A stretch of 64,000 bases of DNA from Craspedostauros australis (taxonomy: Eukaryota; Bacillariophyta; Bacillariophyceae; Mastogloiales; Achnanthaceae), in the NCBI GenBank assembly GCA_026770025.1, contig JAMXDE010000048.1, positions 248,001 to 312,000 of the forward strand, given 5' to 3'. The position numbers and the translations under genes are program-made. Positions 24,343 through 35,592 of the stretch are shown here, piece by piece (position 1 is the first letter of the stretch; every line of letters starts with the position of its first letter). The notes beneath the pieces were generated by a model, which was not told where the DNA came from, did no database searches, and worked only from the letters and a program-made list of their open reading frames with translations.

Positions 24343-26715
24343 TCACATTGATAGCGTACCGTTCATGACGGTTTGTGCCGTGCCGGACAGGATGACACAA
24401 GCATCGTCCGCAGCAGCACTGCTGGTGTCGCGCATCTGGCATTCCACGATGCCTGTGCGCTTGGATAGCTGTTTGCCGATGACATTGGGCTTGCCCAGCT
24501 TCTGGACAAAGTGCGGCGCGAGTATGCAGTGGGCCGATCCGGTGACGGGATCCTCGTCGATGCCTGCCTTGGGACCAAAGAAGCGTGACCAGAAGTCGAC
24601 AGTCGGCGCAGCGTTGATGCAAGCTCGATTGGCCTTCTCCCGCTTCGCTCTCTGCCTAGCTTCCTCCAGTCGCTGTCCTGACATCAGCTCGTCATCTGAC
24701 AGGGGACGGTCATGATCGCTGTACTCGTCGTCTTCCGCTGGCACTGAGTGGCTGTGGGCGTCGTCAGTAGTCATGGTATGCCCATGCCCACGTCCATGTG
24801 CGCGCCCGTTTCTGCTGCTGCTGCTGTTGTTGTTGTTGCGATTAGGACCGCCGCCGACACTGGATGGGATGCCGCCGACGATGACGTTCTGCTGTTGGGT
24901 GCTTGTAACCGTCGGTGCCACGCAGCAGATGATCACACCTCGCGAATACCCGTCGTACTCTAGAAAGGCCGCGATGTTGACGGTCTGGATCTGTTTGAAG
25001 TCGGCGGGCGTGATCTCGATGAGGAGATCGCCAACATCCGCGTTGAAGCCCACGTAGATCGGTTTGATGGCGAAGCCGAACGCTACGCGCAGCATTTTAA
25101 CAATCTGCGATAGATCACGTTTGGATGCGACTTCCACCGACAGTTTGATGGGGAATTGCATGCTGATCTTGGTGCATTTGGACTGCTGCAGGTCCTGCTC
25201 CGGCTGTGGCTCGCAGGTGTCTTGATCCACAGTCGATGCGGGAGAAGGAGCACAAGTCACCGACTTTGCACGGTTCAAAGTCAGCACGTCATTGCGCGCA
25301 TGGCACACGATGGTGTCGATGCTGCCTTGCTTCTGGGTCGGCTGCACGGTTTGGAACACGACCGCAGCGCTGGCCAAGGTGGCGTGCCCACACAGGCCGA
25401 TTTCGACCGTCGGAGTGAAGTATCGGATGGTGTAGTGCAGTCCATCCGCTGCCCCTCCAGATTGCGGGATGAGGAAGGCGGTTTCAGATAGATTGAACTG
25501 GGCCGCGACTTTTTGGCACCAGCGCACGAGATCACTGGTGTCCGGCGGGGTGCTGGCAGGTAGCATGACGACGGCAGCTGGATTTCCGGTTCCCGCTTCG
25601 GCCGTTGGGTACGAAGATGACGCAACTGCGTCGATGTCAACGTCAACGCTGGCTGACAGGCAGCAGAATGCGTTGACGATGTAGCATGGGTAGCTTGGCT
25701 CTGCCGCGCATAAGTTTTGCGGAATTGACACGTCACCAAGCAACGGCGCAAGTGCCACATCAGCAACGGGCGCCGCCAGCGGACATTCGACCAAATAATG
25801 TCCAAATTTGTGATCGGACGGTTTGACGATGGTGAAGCCGCACCGTATGTAAAGTTCTAGCCATCGCGGAGGGATGATGCGGACGATGCGATCGATGGGG
25901 TGCACCTCCCCTGTCCGCACCGTCTCGCGCACGTTGCCGACGTACTCCATGAGCATGTCGGCGACGAGGGAGGGGGCGACGTCGTGCGGTGGCGTGGATG
26001 CGGATGCCTCGTCGTCGTTTTCGTAGTTGCGGAAGTCGCCGCGCAGCACGACCGAATGCAGGACCAGCATGGGTCCTCGGATGTCGTGCAGGTTCGTGAC
26101 GGCGCTGTCATCGTGATTTCGCGAGAATGAGTTTCTATCTTTGGCTTCGTTGGCACGACGTTCCGTGCTGTCCTGCTGTTGTGGTTTGTTTTGCTGGCTC
26201 TGCGCTTGCTTCTGCTGCTGCAGTGGTTGTTGTTGTTGCTGCTGATGGTTTTGCTTGTGATATGCGCCGAATTTCATGATCTGATCAAGGGATGTGCATC
26301 GCGTGGCGCAGATGAAGCCGATGATGTTGCAAGGGTCGTCATCATCATCGTTGTGATGTTGGACTTGGGCAAGTTTGATGCCGTTGTGCTCGCTGGAGGA
26401 ATTGTGGCTCTCGCTCACATGCGACTGATGATCAACAGCGCTTGGGCCTTGCTCTTCGGATTGTTGGTGCACTTGCCCTGAATCTGTTTGCTGAGTCAAT
26501 GGCGGATCGTGATCGTCAGGATGGTCATCGTTGTCGGAATGGTGCATGTCCTCTTCGGAGGCGACGTAGGTGGCGCAGCGGAAGAAGCACGCGGCATGAT
26601 GCTGCCTGTACTGCAGATCATTCTTGCTCGACCATTCGGCCTTGTGCTTCCACCCTCGCTCCAGCTCCAAGCAGGTGGACACGTCGGTCGGGTGCGCTCT
26701 GCGGTACTTGATCAT
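24343..26715 (-). CDS. GNAT-like domain fused to a PhzF-family isomerase/epimerase
   Basis: One uninterrupted frame encodes 790 residues. The C-terminal part (about 342-790) is PhzF-like, a diaminopimelate-epimerase fold. It shows GNPAAVV 377-383, catalytic Glu411 in SETAF, FTPTVEIGLCGHATL with His444, and DEDPVTGSAH with Asp722, so the active site looks intact. A long Ser/Asn/Gly/His-rich insertion (about 610-680) interrupts it. The N-terminal part looks like a GNAT acetyltransferase (MIKYRRAHPTDVSTCLELE; GFICAT about 133-138; MLVLHSVVLRGDFR about 216-229; RWLELYIRCGF about 284-294). It is split by acidic and Gln-rich insertions (about 55-127 and 154-200). The usual RxxGxG/A acetyl-CoA loop is replaced by an acidic, Ser/Thr/Pro-containing stretch (RNYENDDEASAS), so acetyl transfer is doubtful. 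Substrate and pathway are unknown: PhzF relatives outside phenazine producers are mostly uncharacterised. Confidence 0.88.
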   Translation of the reverse strand: MIKYRRAHPTDVSTCLELERGWKHKAEWSSKNDLQYRQHHAACFFRCATYVASEEDMHHSDNDDHPDDHDPPLTQQTDSGQVHQQSEEQGPSAVDHQSHVSESHNSSSEHNGIKLAQVQHHNDDDDDPCNIIGFICATRCTSLDQIMKFGAYHKQNHQQQQQQPLQQQKQAQSQQNKPQQQDSTERRANEAKDRNSFSRNHDDSAVTNLHDIRGPMLVLHSVVLRGDFRNYENDDEASASTPPHDVAPSLVADMLMEYVGNVRETVRTGEVHPIDRIVRIIPPRWLELYIRCGFTIVKPSDHKFGHYLVECPLAAPVADVALAPLLGDVSIPQNLCAAEPSYPCYIVNAFCCLSASVDVDIDAVASSSYPTAEAGTGNPAAVVMLPASTPPDTSDLVRWCQKVAAQFNLSETAFLIPQSGGAADGLHYTIRYFTPTVEIGLCGHATLASAAVVFQTVQPTQKQGSIDTIVCHARNDVLTLNRAKSVTCAPSPASTVDQDTCEPQPEQDLQQSKCTKISMQFPIKLSVEVASKRDLSQIVKMLRVAFGFAIKPIYVGFNADVGDLLIEITPADFKQIQTVNIAAFLEYDGYSRGVIICCVAPTVTSTQQQNVIVGGIPSSVGGGPNRNNNNSSSSRNGRAHGRGHGHTMTTDDAHSHSVPAEDDEYSDHDRPLSDDELMSGQRLEEARQRAKREKANRACINAAPTVDFWSRFFGPKAGIDEDPVTGSAHCILAPHFVQKLGKPNVIGKQLSKRTGIVECQMRDTSSAAADDACVILSGTAQTVMNGTLSM

Positions 26716-28843
26716 CGTTCCGGGCGGATTTTGTGTTTGTTTTTGTGATGATCTGCCGAGCTGGATATCTGTACTCTTTGAGTATAATATGGAGTACTCT
26801 TTGGAGCAGAGTACTACGTGATTTCACTTCACTCGATTCTGCTCAATCAGTATCCTTTCTCGCACAATATTTGTAGTGCGGATATTGCAAGATGTCCTTA
26901 ATTGGCTCGTTCCACAGCAAGGTTCACTGACTGGGAGAACACTGTCTGGTCGCTGCTCTGGTGTTTTCCCTTGATAGACTGGTACCCACACTGGACCTCT
27001 GGCAGATATAATGGTGCACAATCCCCGGCCTGGATGTCGGCTGAGTAGCTGAGTGCTTGAACGTCGCAACTGAAGCGACAGTTGGGGGTTGAAGCGCTGG
27101 GTCTGGTTCCTCTCGCAAGCCGAGAGATGGGTTTATTGCAGTTCTCCAATCGATTGCTCTATCCTTCTCAGCTTGAGCTCTCTGTGGAGCGTGCTGTCTC
27201 TGCTCTACCTTCTTGGACGATGATCTCTTTGGTCGACGAACCCAGATCTGAGCGTCGGATCAAGAGCAGCAGGAGCTATGTCGCCAATTGCTAAAGCCTT
27301 CCCACAACTGTGCTGAGACAAGGAATGACGAAGCCCCGCCGCGGCACCTGTTGCAGCACCTCTTGCTGCAATCCGCCCAGCTTCCAAACCCAACGTACTC
27401 GGGGTACGTTTAGGTTGCGCTGACAACGATGCTGCCGTAATGCTGTCGTAATGCTGTCGAAGTGTTGTATTGATCAAGTATTATATCCACCAATCGATGT
27501 GGAGGTTGGCAAATGTTTGGGGACAGACCAGGAACGATCCTTCGCGAAACAACGACAACGACAACGACAACGACATCCAAACAAGCGCCAACCAAACAGC
27601 ACAAGAAGAGAGAGAGAGAGGATTCATGAGGTGGATGACGTCCACCATCCACGCACAGAACAACGCCATCACAGGAACACTGATGTGGGTGGAGGTGACG
27701 ACGATTTTGGATTCCCGCGACTGCAAGCAACGCGAACATTTGTGCACAAAAGCGGATGGGCGTTGTGTCACGAGATGGATCCAGAACTTCCGCACTTTTT
27801 TGGAGTGCGTTGCTTCGGTGTCACTATTGTGACGTCATCGGACCTTCCACGAAGCGACGGAAGGTGGTCAAGACGTAATTTATGACATTTAGTATGGACA
27901 TGGCAGTCTACGTATTGGTATGTGCGACCTACTCGTGATTTTGAGAAGAGACTGGGGGAGACAATCACCCTGAAGTGTGCAGCGCCGGTACACTCCTTTC
28001 TCTACTAGTGCCACAGTATCGCCTACCAGTGCCTGTATACACATAGTGCGTTGATGCATGTGCAGGCTTACTATCCAGAGTACTCTAGTCAAGGTTTGCG
28101 TGAAAACTGCACTTCCACCTTCTGTCTGTTGGTCAGCGCTCCGTCTTCGCTGCTACTGTTGTTGCTACTGTTGTTGCTACTGCTGCTGCTGCTACTACTA
28201 CTACTGCTGCTACTACTACTACTGCTGTTGCTGCTGCTGTTATTGCTGTTGGCATTACCTCACCGCTCTCTGAAAGTCTGGACAGTGCTTGTTCAAGAAT
28301 TCACACGTGTACGTTTGAGTGGATGTGTCATCACAGTAACGGCGGGTACCAATCCGTTGTCTGGTTGCCTTCACTCTCCGTTCTGTAATTGCACATGGAA
28401 GACGCAGTATGAATCAATGCTGCTGTTACTTCTGCTTTTTACAGTTAGGCACGAGTGTGTGTTGCTGTTGGAGTTGCGCTGGTTGGCGCCCCTACGGTCG
28501 TGCTGCTATGCTGTGCTTTACGATGCTGTGTTTGATATGTAGTGCTATGTGTTATCGTGAAGTGCAGTGCCACGCCGCGCGCTTTGCTGCCTGATGCTGC
28601 GCGGCGCGACTCTTTGCGTTCTTTGTACATCATTTGCGTCTGTGCACTAGCATGGTCTCGCTCGGTGCTGCGCTGCGCTGTCCTACGGTGCGTGGTGATG
28701 AAGATTCATCGTCCTCAGCTGTCTCTTTGCGGCGCTTTTGGGCGGTCGCCAGTTGGATGCGCGCGTGTTGGAGCCGCCACCAACGCGTCCGTGCACGTTT
28801 CGTCGGTTGCCGCTTCTCACATGCGCCGCTTCACGAGCGTCCA
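26716..28843. other. Intergenic region with trinucleotide tract
   Basis: This region starts upstream of the GNAT-PhzF gene (minus strand), where its promoter is expected; a GAGTACT-rich imperfect inverted repeat lies at about 26788-26815. No supported gene is present. The main feature is the CTR trinucleotide tract listed separately. Confidence 0.45.
28149..28252. repeat. CTG/CTA/TTG trinucleotide tract
   Basis: About 100 bases consist almost entirely of CTG, CTA and TTG triplets on the plus strand. Every third base is fixed, so one frame reads as an unbroken leucine run, which makes short chance frames look hydrophobic. It is a microsatellite-type tract in DNA with no supported gene. Confidence 0.85.
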
Positions 28844-29212
28844 TCAGTGCAGCCCGCACGAGGAGAAATGGAACGGCTGGTCTTGTTGAGTTGCCTGCTG
28901 TTGATATTCGTCTTGATCTATCCACAGGAGATCTTCGTCCGCATCATCGGCCAGCAGCTCCAGGACCTCATCGATGATGACCGTTATCTCCGAGGCGCGG
29001 CAGCCGGATTGCGACTCACATGTTGAGGAAGGGTGCGCCGGTTGGTTCCGGCCATGGCCTTGCTGCTGGAGTTGCTGCTGATCCATGTTGTCTGTTGGCG
29101 CGGACGATGATGACAACGATCCGCTCGAGGTCGTCGGACTTGATGCCGAGATGGCATCTCTCATCGACGATGCTGGCAGGCTTTGGTCTGTTTGCGCCGT
29201 CTCGATCTTCAT
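28844..29212 (-). CDS. Possible small acidic, Gln/Ser-rich protein (uncertain)
   Basis: An open frame of 122 residues has the composition of many regulatory proteins in this window: Ser/Thr-rich start, Gln-rich middle, then a coherent acidic amphipathic stretch (EITVIIDEVLELLADDADED) that could be a helix. It is not recognised as any family. Three copies of a 13-bp repeat lie just upstream (29240-29280), in what would be its 5' leader. It might be a complete short gene, one exon of a longer gene, or a chance frame; no convincing splice partner was found downstream. Confidence 0.3.
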   Translation of the reverse strand: MKIETAQTDQSLPASSMRDAISASSPTTSSGSLSSSSAPTDNMDQQQLQQQGHGRNQPAHPSSTCESQSGCRASEITVIIDEVLELLADDADEDLLWIDQDEYQQQATQQDQPFHFSSCGLH

Positions 29213-29239
29213 GATGGCGATGATGTCTCGATGTTGACG

Positions 29240-29280
29240 CTGTCGTTGCTTGCTGTCGTTGCTTGCTGTCGTTGCTTACT
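29240..29280. repeat. 13-bp minisatellite, three copies
   Basis: Three consecutive copies of CTGTCGTTGCTTG, the last slightly different, lie directly upstream of the doubtful minus-strand frame that starts at 29212. Confidence 0.75.
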
Positions 29281-32200
29281 GTATCCTTTGCTGTGGTGAG
29301 GCGTGTCGATAGGAGGAGAGTCTGGAGACAAGCCGAGAGAGTGTTGTTGCGGGGTGAAAATGGTTTGAGTTGGCAGAGTGCGTGTTTGGACTGGGTTGTG
29401 ATTTATGATGTACGATAAAACGAAAGCGGATGGGTGCTGAGAAAGATACAACAGCAACAACTACAACGACAAGAACAACAGGAAGAACAACGACAACAGC
29501 AGGAGCTGGAACAACATTACGAGTACCGCACTGGCTGCGATCATTCACTTCCTGGACTGCTGTGAGTTCTCCACCCACTTTACACAGCCTCGGCGTTGCC
29601 AGCCGTGCTGACACCAAGAACGCCAGATCATGTCTCGGTTATGAGAAAGATGGCCAATGGTGGTATCTTTCGGAGGCGTTTCTGGCGCGCCCCAAAGATA
29701 GTTGCGTCGCAATGGATTACTTATTGGGTGTGACGTTGTTTTCTGTTGACCAAAAACACGACAAGGATCAGAATGACAGCGACCGAATCGGTCTTTCTTC
29801 GTGTCGCACCTTGAGATGTGTTTATGGATTCCTACTATTCGACATGCGTGGCGTGAAGTGCCCCGAACTCCAGGACTGACGTCAAGGTGTCAAACGGCGC
29901 TTTCGATGCCGCTCGCCCACAAAATTCCGGAACAGCGCACTATCAATAGGGGAGGTTGGTCGGCAATTCGCGGAAGCTGGAGTGCAACACCGAGTTTCGA
30001 CAGACAAACACCCACCATGATCACGCAGACGTGTACGCACCTGTGGATGCGCGCCTCCCTCCAGAAAGAGGGAACACAAGCGACGCGATGTGATGCGATG
30101 TGATGTCATGGAATGTCAGCGCCATGTTGGTTGGACCATCTCACAAACAAACGACGCCAGACGACATGATCAGGTAACGAGGCCAACAGCGCAAACACCG
30201 ACATCGACATATCATGGACCACATGTGCACAAATGCACACGGATTGTTTGTAAAATCGCAGCATGCTTATGGTACCATCGCTCATCCACGCCTCTAACAA
30301 GTATCGCCGCGGCGCACCAACTCGTTATTCTTGGGCGGGGCTGTATTTCATTATTGTCCAAACTCCATTCATCTTGTCCACGTGGAGGTTGCAGTTGCAT
30401 TTGCATTCGCGGTCGCGGTTGTGTTTGTGCCGTGCCTTTCAGGCACCCGCCATCATGTTTCTTGTCCACCTTCGTGCCTCCTGTCAGACCATGTGCCCTC
30501 AATCGATACTCTACTCTGCGGACAGCCGCCTCTGATACACGCGCTGCAATCGCTTCGTTTGGCGGTGTGGTATCGCAACTTGTTTCGATTTCCCAGCGGA
30601 ACGGTCGGGCGAAGCGAAACCGGATGATGAAGTAGTTCATTTGCGTCCATGCGGTGACATCCTGTAAACACCGCTATGCTACTGCATGCGGTGTGATGAA
30701 GCTTGACCCGTTCTTACGATCAGTTGGGACAGACTTGGTCCGGGACTGATACGGGACTCACATGTCCAGCTCGCGTACACAGTACTTGGTATCCGAAACC
30801 AATACTGTGATGAAAGTCTACCGCGCACATGGTGTGTAGTTGAATCACAATCCACACCCTGCTTGCCCTCCAGCACACGCACCTCTGCCACCTGTCCGGC
30901 TAACCATCTTGCAACACCTACACGCATCTTGAAGCATATCCATGCCAATGGATCAGGCATTGCGCCACTGATGGTACCTCTAGACAGCTGTGGGAGCAGA
31001 ACAACCACGACATGTTGTTGTACAACAAGAACGGCTGAAGCACGACAGCATGAACCCCTACCTTTCTACTCAATCATCCATTCAATAGAAGCTTAACACA
31101 TAAAACAAGCAATCAGAAACAATCTTCACAGCTTACTTCCAAGTCTACTACAGTTACACCATTGCCTGATACAGCTTTGTTCTCAACATCAAACGGCGCC
31201 AAAAACCGGTTGAAGGACAGACCATCCTCCTGACAACGTGCAAAAGACACGGAATACCAACTCGATCTATCTCTCCTGTTGTCACCTGCTCTTTTTCTCT
31301 TCTACGCCAACAACGACGAGCCTTCCAATCCAACAACGGGAACCAGTCTATCTTCGAATGGAGTATCGTATTGGCAGAGCCAGCTGAAGAATAGAGCATC
31401 ATTCTCATGTACCACATGTACCTATTGCTATAACCACATGGGCATCATTGCCATGTACTAGGATTACATACTCTGCCTCTCCAATACTATTCCACTTTGC
31501 CACATACTCTCCACTCTATCTTTTCAACAATTGGCACCATTTCATCACACCGCATCACATGCAACAACAGTACAGTGACAATAGTTGGTGTGGTGCTATC
31601 AACATCGACATGAGCAGATGCACAGGGATGTGTTTCATTCAACACGTAATCAGATCCGCTCTTCTTCGTCTTCGAGAAATAAACAAGCAGCAGCAGTCTA
31701 AGCAACAGAAGAATACCATTGTGTCGTTCGCTGTGAACATCAACCATGCAGTCACGCCGTGTTTCTCATTCCCTGACTTCTGCCACTTGAGGCATCACAC
31801 AATCGACTTGGTTCCGTCGCCACGTGGCAACCATCTGGCTTCACAAGATGTGTCGATCACAAATCAACCGCCTGTGGCATGCAGAGGAGACTCGGTCGAT
31901 TTTTGACGGATGGAGTCGATCGCTCGATCTTCACAACATGCCAAACAAATCCTGATGCACTCGCATTCGAATGCCTCTCGTAAGTGGAGTATTGGCGTTT
32001 CCACATGCTTGCGGAAGGCGCTTCATTGCCAAGGCAGCAGCACCGCGCAGCAGCGGCGACCACGATGATAATGATGAACTTCTTGCGGCGTGCTCTGACT
32101 GCATGATCCATCCTACAGTTGATGGTGCCGTTCGTATTCCTGTCGACGCGGCTCGACGTGCAGATTCCGCCTCGTCCATCTGGCCGCTGGGGACAAAGCC

Positions 32201-33942
32201 ACTCAAAGAATAGCCAAACGCTTGCGCCACAGCCGGCTGATTGATTGGTTGCGTGTGCGTGTGTGCGTGCCATTGTGCGGACACAGATGCTCTTCCGTCG
32301 TCTCTTGCTCTTGTGTTCATTCATTTCCATGATTGCTGCATCGTGAGATATCGATATCGATGGCAATGGCGTTGATGAGGCCACATCAGAAGACGTAGCT
32401 CCTCACTTTGCCGCACACCATGCCGACAAATCCTGTCAATCCATCGACCGTATGTCTCTCATTCGTGCCGTTGGCGGCTGCTCCAGTTGTTGTTGTTGTT
32501 GTTGTTGTTGTTATGTTGTGTGGAAATCTTGTATCATCCAGTCCAGTCCGGTCCATGTCCAGTCCAACACGAGGAACTCGCCCACACTCGTACGCGGAGG
32601 TGCGGACTCTTGCCGTCTATCGCAAGTGTGCAAGTATGAGGAAGATCATGTGATTGCTTCGTCACGTGACACCATTCGAGCTGCAGTGCATTCCTATCGA
32701 CGATGGCAGGAACGAGCTCTTGTTGCATGGCCAGAACCGAGACCAACCAATCCTTCATGGCAGACAATGGGCTCTGAGAAATGAGACGCCTCACCACTCG
32801 CAAGTGTGGTGAACGCTGCTTGGGGAAACGTCTCCGAGCACGAGATCGTGAGCGCCTGTATCAGCCCGCCATCATACCTAACCACGGACGTGGGTGGCCA
32901 CATGTTTGCATGTTCTCGTGGACAGTCCGTCGAGAGCGTTTGGGTCGTGGTGTGCTCAAAACAGATCGAAGTGATTGATGGATGGGTGTGTTGTGGTGAC
33001 GCGAAAGTTAACAAACCAAAAGAGGCAGGCTTCGTGCCGATGCACTTTGTGACACCAATCGAATCGACCATACGACTACTCCACTCTGTTCTCTCCCGCC
33101 GCATTTGTCCGTTCCACGAAATGTGCAACAGTCCTTCCCACCTTTCACGTTCAAGGGAGATGCTCATACTCTGCTTCGCCTTGTGCTTCAGCTTTTCGCC
33201 ATTGTGCCCGGAGCGAGACACGATGATAGTTCTGATGCAATGAGAGACTAGATCACCTCGTCGGAGTCACGAAGCATCCAAGGAGGGTCAAACGCATCTG
33301 CGCAGACAGAGACGACGAGCTTGGATTTTATGGGTGACACACGTTCGCTCAGTCATCATGTGCTTTGCAACGATTGTTCACAATGCAAATGAGAACGTTG
33401 GCGAAGCAGAGTCATTGGATGTGATGGCTCTTCAACGAACGCCAAAAGCTCACGCTCCTGACAGTCCACGCATGTTGATGGCATTTGGCGAGAAGTGGAA
33501 TGACCATGGTAGCATTCGAACCAGCCCATGAAACAAACCATCCAGAGGGAAGAACCATCCCACGAACAAATACAGTCGCATAGATCGTGCTCGTGTGGAA
33601 GACGCAACAGTGATGGAAAGCAAAAATTAAAATAGTATTGGAGCAGTAGAGGAGACGAAATGACTCTCTGCGGTGTTGGTATGCACGAGCAGAGGTCAAA
33701 AGGTCGAGAGTCTTTGTGCAAAGTCTCCGCATCATGACAGGTGAACCTTCTACTTTGTTCTGCAGATGTTCAGCGGATGGAATGGCCAAGCCAAATTGAC
33801 GCATGTTGGAATGCGATGCCATGCAATCGCAGGATCAAACTGCGCTGTGTCTTTGCCATCACTTCATACGAGAAGTGCAAACAGCGCCAGCACCGCACCC
33901 CCACTGCTACCGCTGGCTGGCTGCTGAGTGGACGATTTCGTC
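29281..33942. other. Gene-poor intergenic region
   Basis: No frame here shows a domain or sustained coding character. A TTG tract lies at about 32486-32511. Several stretches are A/C-rich or T/G-rich, as in the leaders of nearby genes, but no start can be tied to them. Unspliced or non-coding transcripts cannot be excluded from sequence alone. Confidence 0.45.
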
Positions 33943-35592
33943 CTACCGCCTCGAGATGTTTCGGATGCTCATGGCAATCTTCTGCCTCGCGACAGGTAGC
34001 GCCACCTGCTCCCAGTAGTCCCCGCTCTCGTCACGTTTCAAAAATCGCACGCCGAGCTTCATGACCTTCATCGTGAGATCGGACAGCACGGTGGTCTTCT
34101 CGAGCTTCGTGCTGGCCTGTTCGTACATCTTGCAGCATTGCTTCTCGAGAAAATTCATGAGGAGGACGTTGCCCGGATACGATTGATACGGCCATCCGCG
34201 TCCCAGGAGGACGTCGTTCTTACCGGGATGATGGATCAACGACGCGAGAGATTTGCAGTGCTCGTACTCCTCCATCATGCGTCGGTCGATCGCGTTGAGC
34301 TCCTCGATGGACTTGTCGGCGACATCCTGTTGCATGTTGCCTCCGAAATCAAAGGGCAGCAAATGAGACGACACGCCGTAGGTTCCCAGAGCGTACATGC
34401 ATTCCAAGTGAGACCCGAAATGGAACTTCGACCTCAGCCTTATCTCCTGCGGCGCAGCCAGCACAAATGCCTTGAGGAAGGCCTGCATCGCGGAGGAGTC
34501 CGGGAAGAGGAAGTGATTGCTCGTGAAACGGATCGGGATGATGTTGCAGATCCCAATCTTGGTGGCGGCGTGCACGCCGCGCATGGCGTGCAGGATCTGC
34601 TCGCTGTGGGCGCCGATGAAGTTGGAGATCGTGACGATTCCGCTTTGCGTCATGCGGGTGGGATCGGATGCCAGCGTCAGCTTGTTGCCTCTGTTGATGT
34701 ACCAGGTGGCCTTGATGAATGATTCTGCGGAGCCGAACTTGAATTTTGGATAGTGGAAGACCACGAGGCCGCGCTTGCCGCTGACGGACTTGATGGTGGG
34801 CTCGTGTCGCACTATGGCGCCGTCCCTCAGCGACTCCTTCGCATCCTCCGGCAAGTCATCCCACACGATGGGTCGGAGGAAGGCCTCCTCCCCCCACACG
34901 TCCCGCTTCATGGTGAAATGCTTGAACATGAACAACGCGGCGTTCTCCGGGTTCCAATCGGCACCCTTGAGCATGGTGAGGCGCAGCGCGCGGTCCTTGA
35001 CGGCAGCAGGTGCCAGGAAGGCCGCCCTGCTGAAGGCATCCCGCTTCTTCCGCCTTGACTGAATGCAAGCCTCCAGGAGTTCAAGATGTCTGTTGACGAA
35101 CTCCTCGGACTTTGTCGTGGAGGACGCTGGGTGGATGCCGTGCACCTCCTCGTACACCTTCTCACGGTCCTGCAACGACAGGGCCTTGAGGTCGTCCGCC
35201 AGTTTCTGCTCGCCGTCCGTGGTGGCCAGCGCAGGCGTTGAGAATGTGAGGGTGCCCCGAAGCAGTGCCGGGAGCCCCGAGGATGGTGTCGCCGGCGTCT
35301 GCACCGTGGATGGGTTGAACTCGGCAGGCAGAGAGGGATGATGCACCGACGATGGATTGTGCGCCGGCCGCGTCCTGAGCTTCGCGGTGTGGAACTGCAG
35401 GAAGTGGCAACCGTTGCTGAGACCATGGCTGAAGGCTCCGGCAGAACAGGAGTCGGAGCTCGGGCTGGCGCTGCGGCTGGAGCCGTGACTGCCACTGTAG
35501 CCCTGGGGCATGATGGGTGCGCCGGCGACGTCGAGTCTCATCGCGGTGGTTGGATCGACCATCGTCTGCTGAATGTGGTCGGCCTCGTACAT
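33943..35592 (-). CDS. Sec14-like CRAL-TRIO protein with C-terminal DUF6824 domain
   Basis: A single-exon frame of 549 residues. After a Ser/Pro-rich N-terminus (about 1-110) comes a helical region resembling the CRAL-TRIO N-terminal part (LSLQDREKVYEEVHGIHP ... LRLTMLKGADWNPENAALFMFKHF). The lipid-binding CRAL-TRIO-like fold follows at about 255-430, including GLVVFHYPKFKF, SGIVTISNFIG and GICNIIPIRF. Residues 459-549 are a DUF6824 domain: NDVLLGRG (459-466), YPGN, then VRFLKRDESGDYWEQV and ARQKIAMSIRN. Sec14 relatives exchange phosphatidylinositol and other lipids; the DUF6824 domain has no established activity but resembles a small nucleic-acid- or protein-binding module. The pairing suggests a regulator that responds to lipid or membrane state, which is inference. 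The gene is divergent from the sulfatase gene, 2.2 kb away. A further 5' exon cannot be excluded. Confidence 0.85.
   Translation of the reverse strand: MYEADHIQQTMVDPTTAMRLDVAGAPIMPQGYSGSHGSSRSASPSSDSCSAGAFSHGLSNGCHFLQFHTAKLRTRPAHNPSSVHHPSLPAEFNPSTVQTPATPSSGLPALLRGTLTFSTPALATTDGEQKLADDLKALSLQDREKVYEEVHGIHPASSTTKSEEFVNRHLELLEACIQSRRKKRDAFSRAAFLAPAAVKDRALRLTMLKGADWNPENAALFMFKHFTMKRDVWGEEAFLRPIVWDDLPEDAKESLRDGAIVRHEPTIKSVSGKRGLVVFHYPKFKFGSAESFIKATWYINRGNKLTLASDPTRMTQSGIVTISNFIGAHSEQILHAMRGVHAATKIGICNIIPIRFTSNHFLFPDSSAMQAFLKAFVLAAPQEIRLRSKFHFGSHLECMYALGTYGVSSHLLPFDFGGNMQQDVADKSIEELNAIDRRMMEEYEHCKSLASLIHHPGKNDVLLGRGWPYQSYPGNVLLMNFLEKQCCKMYEQASTKLEKTTVLSDLTMKVMKLGVRFLKRDESGDYWEQVALPVARQKIAMSIRNISRR

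Noticed and set aside
28051-28542. Leucine-run frame that looks like a membrane protein
   Set aside because: The hydrophobic run is only the translation of the CTG/CTA/TTG microsatellite.
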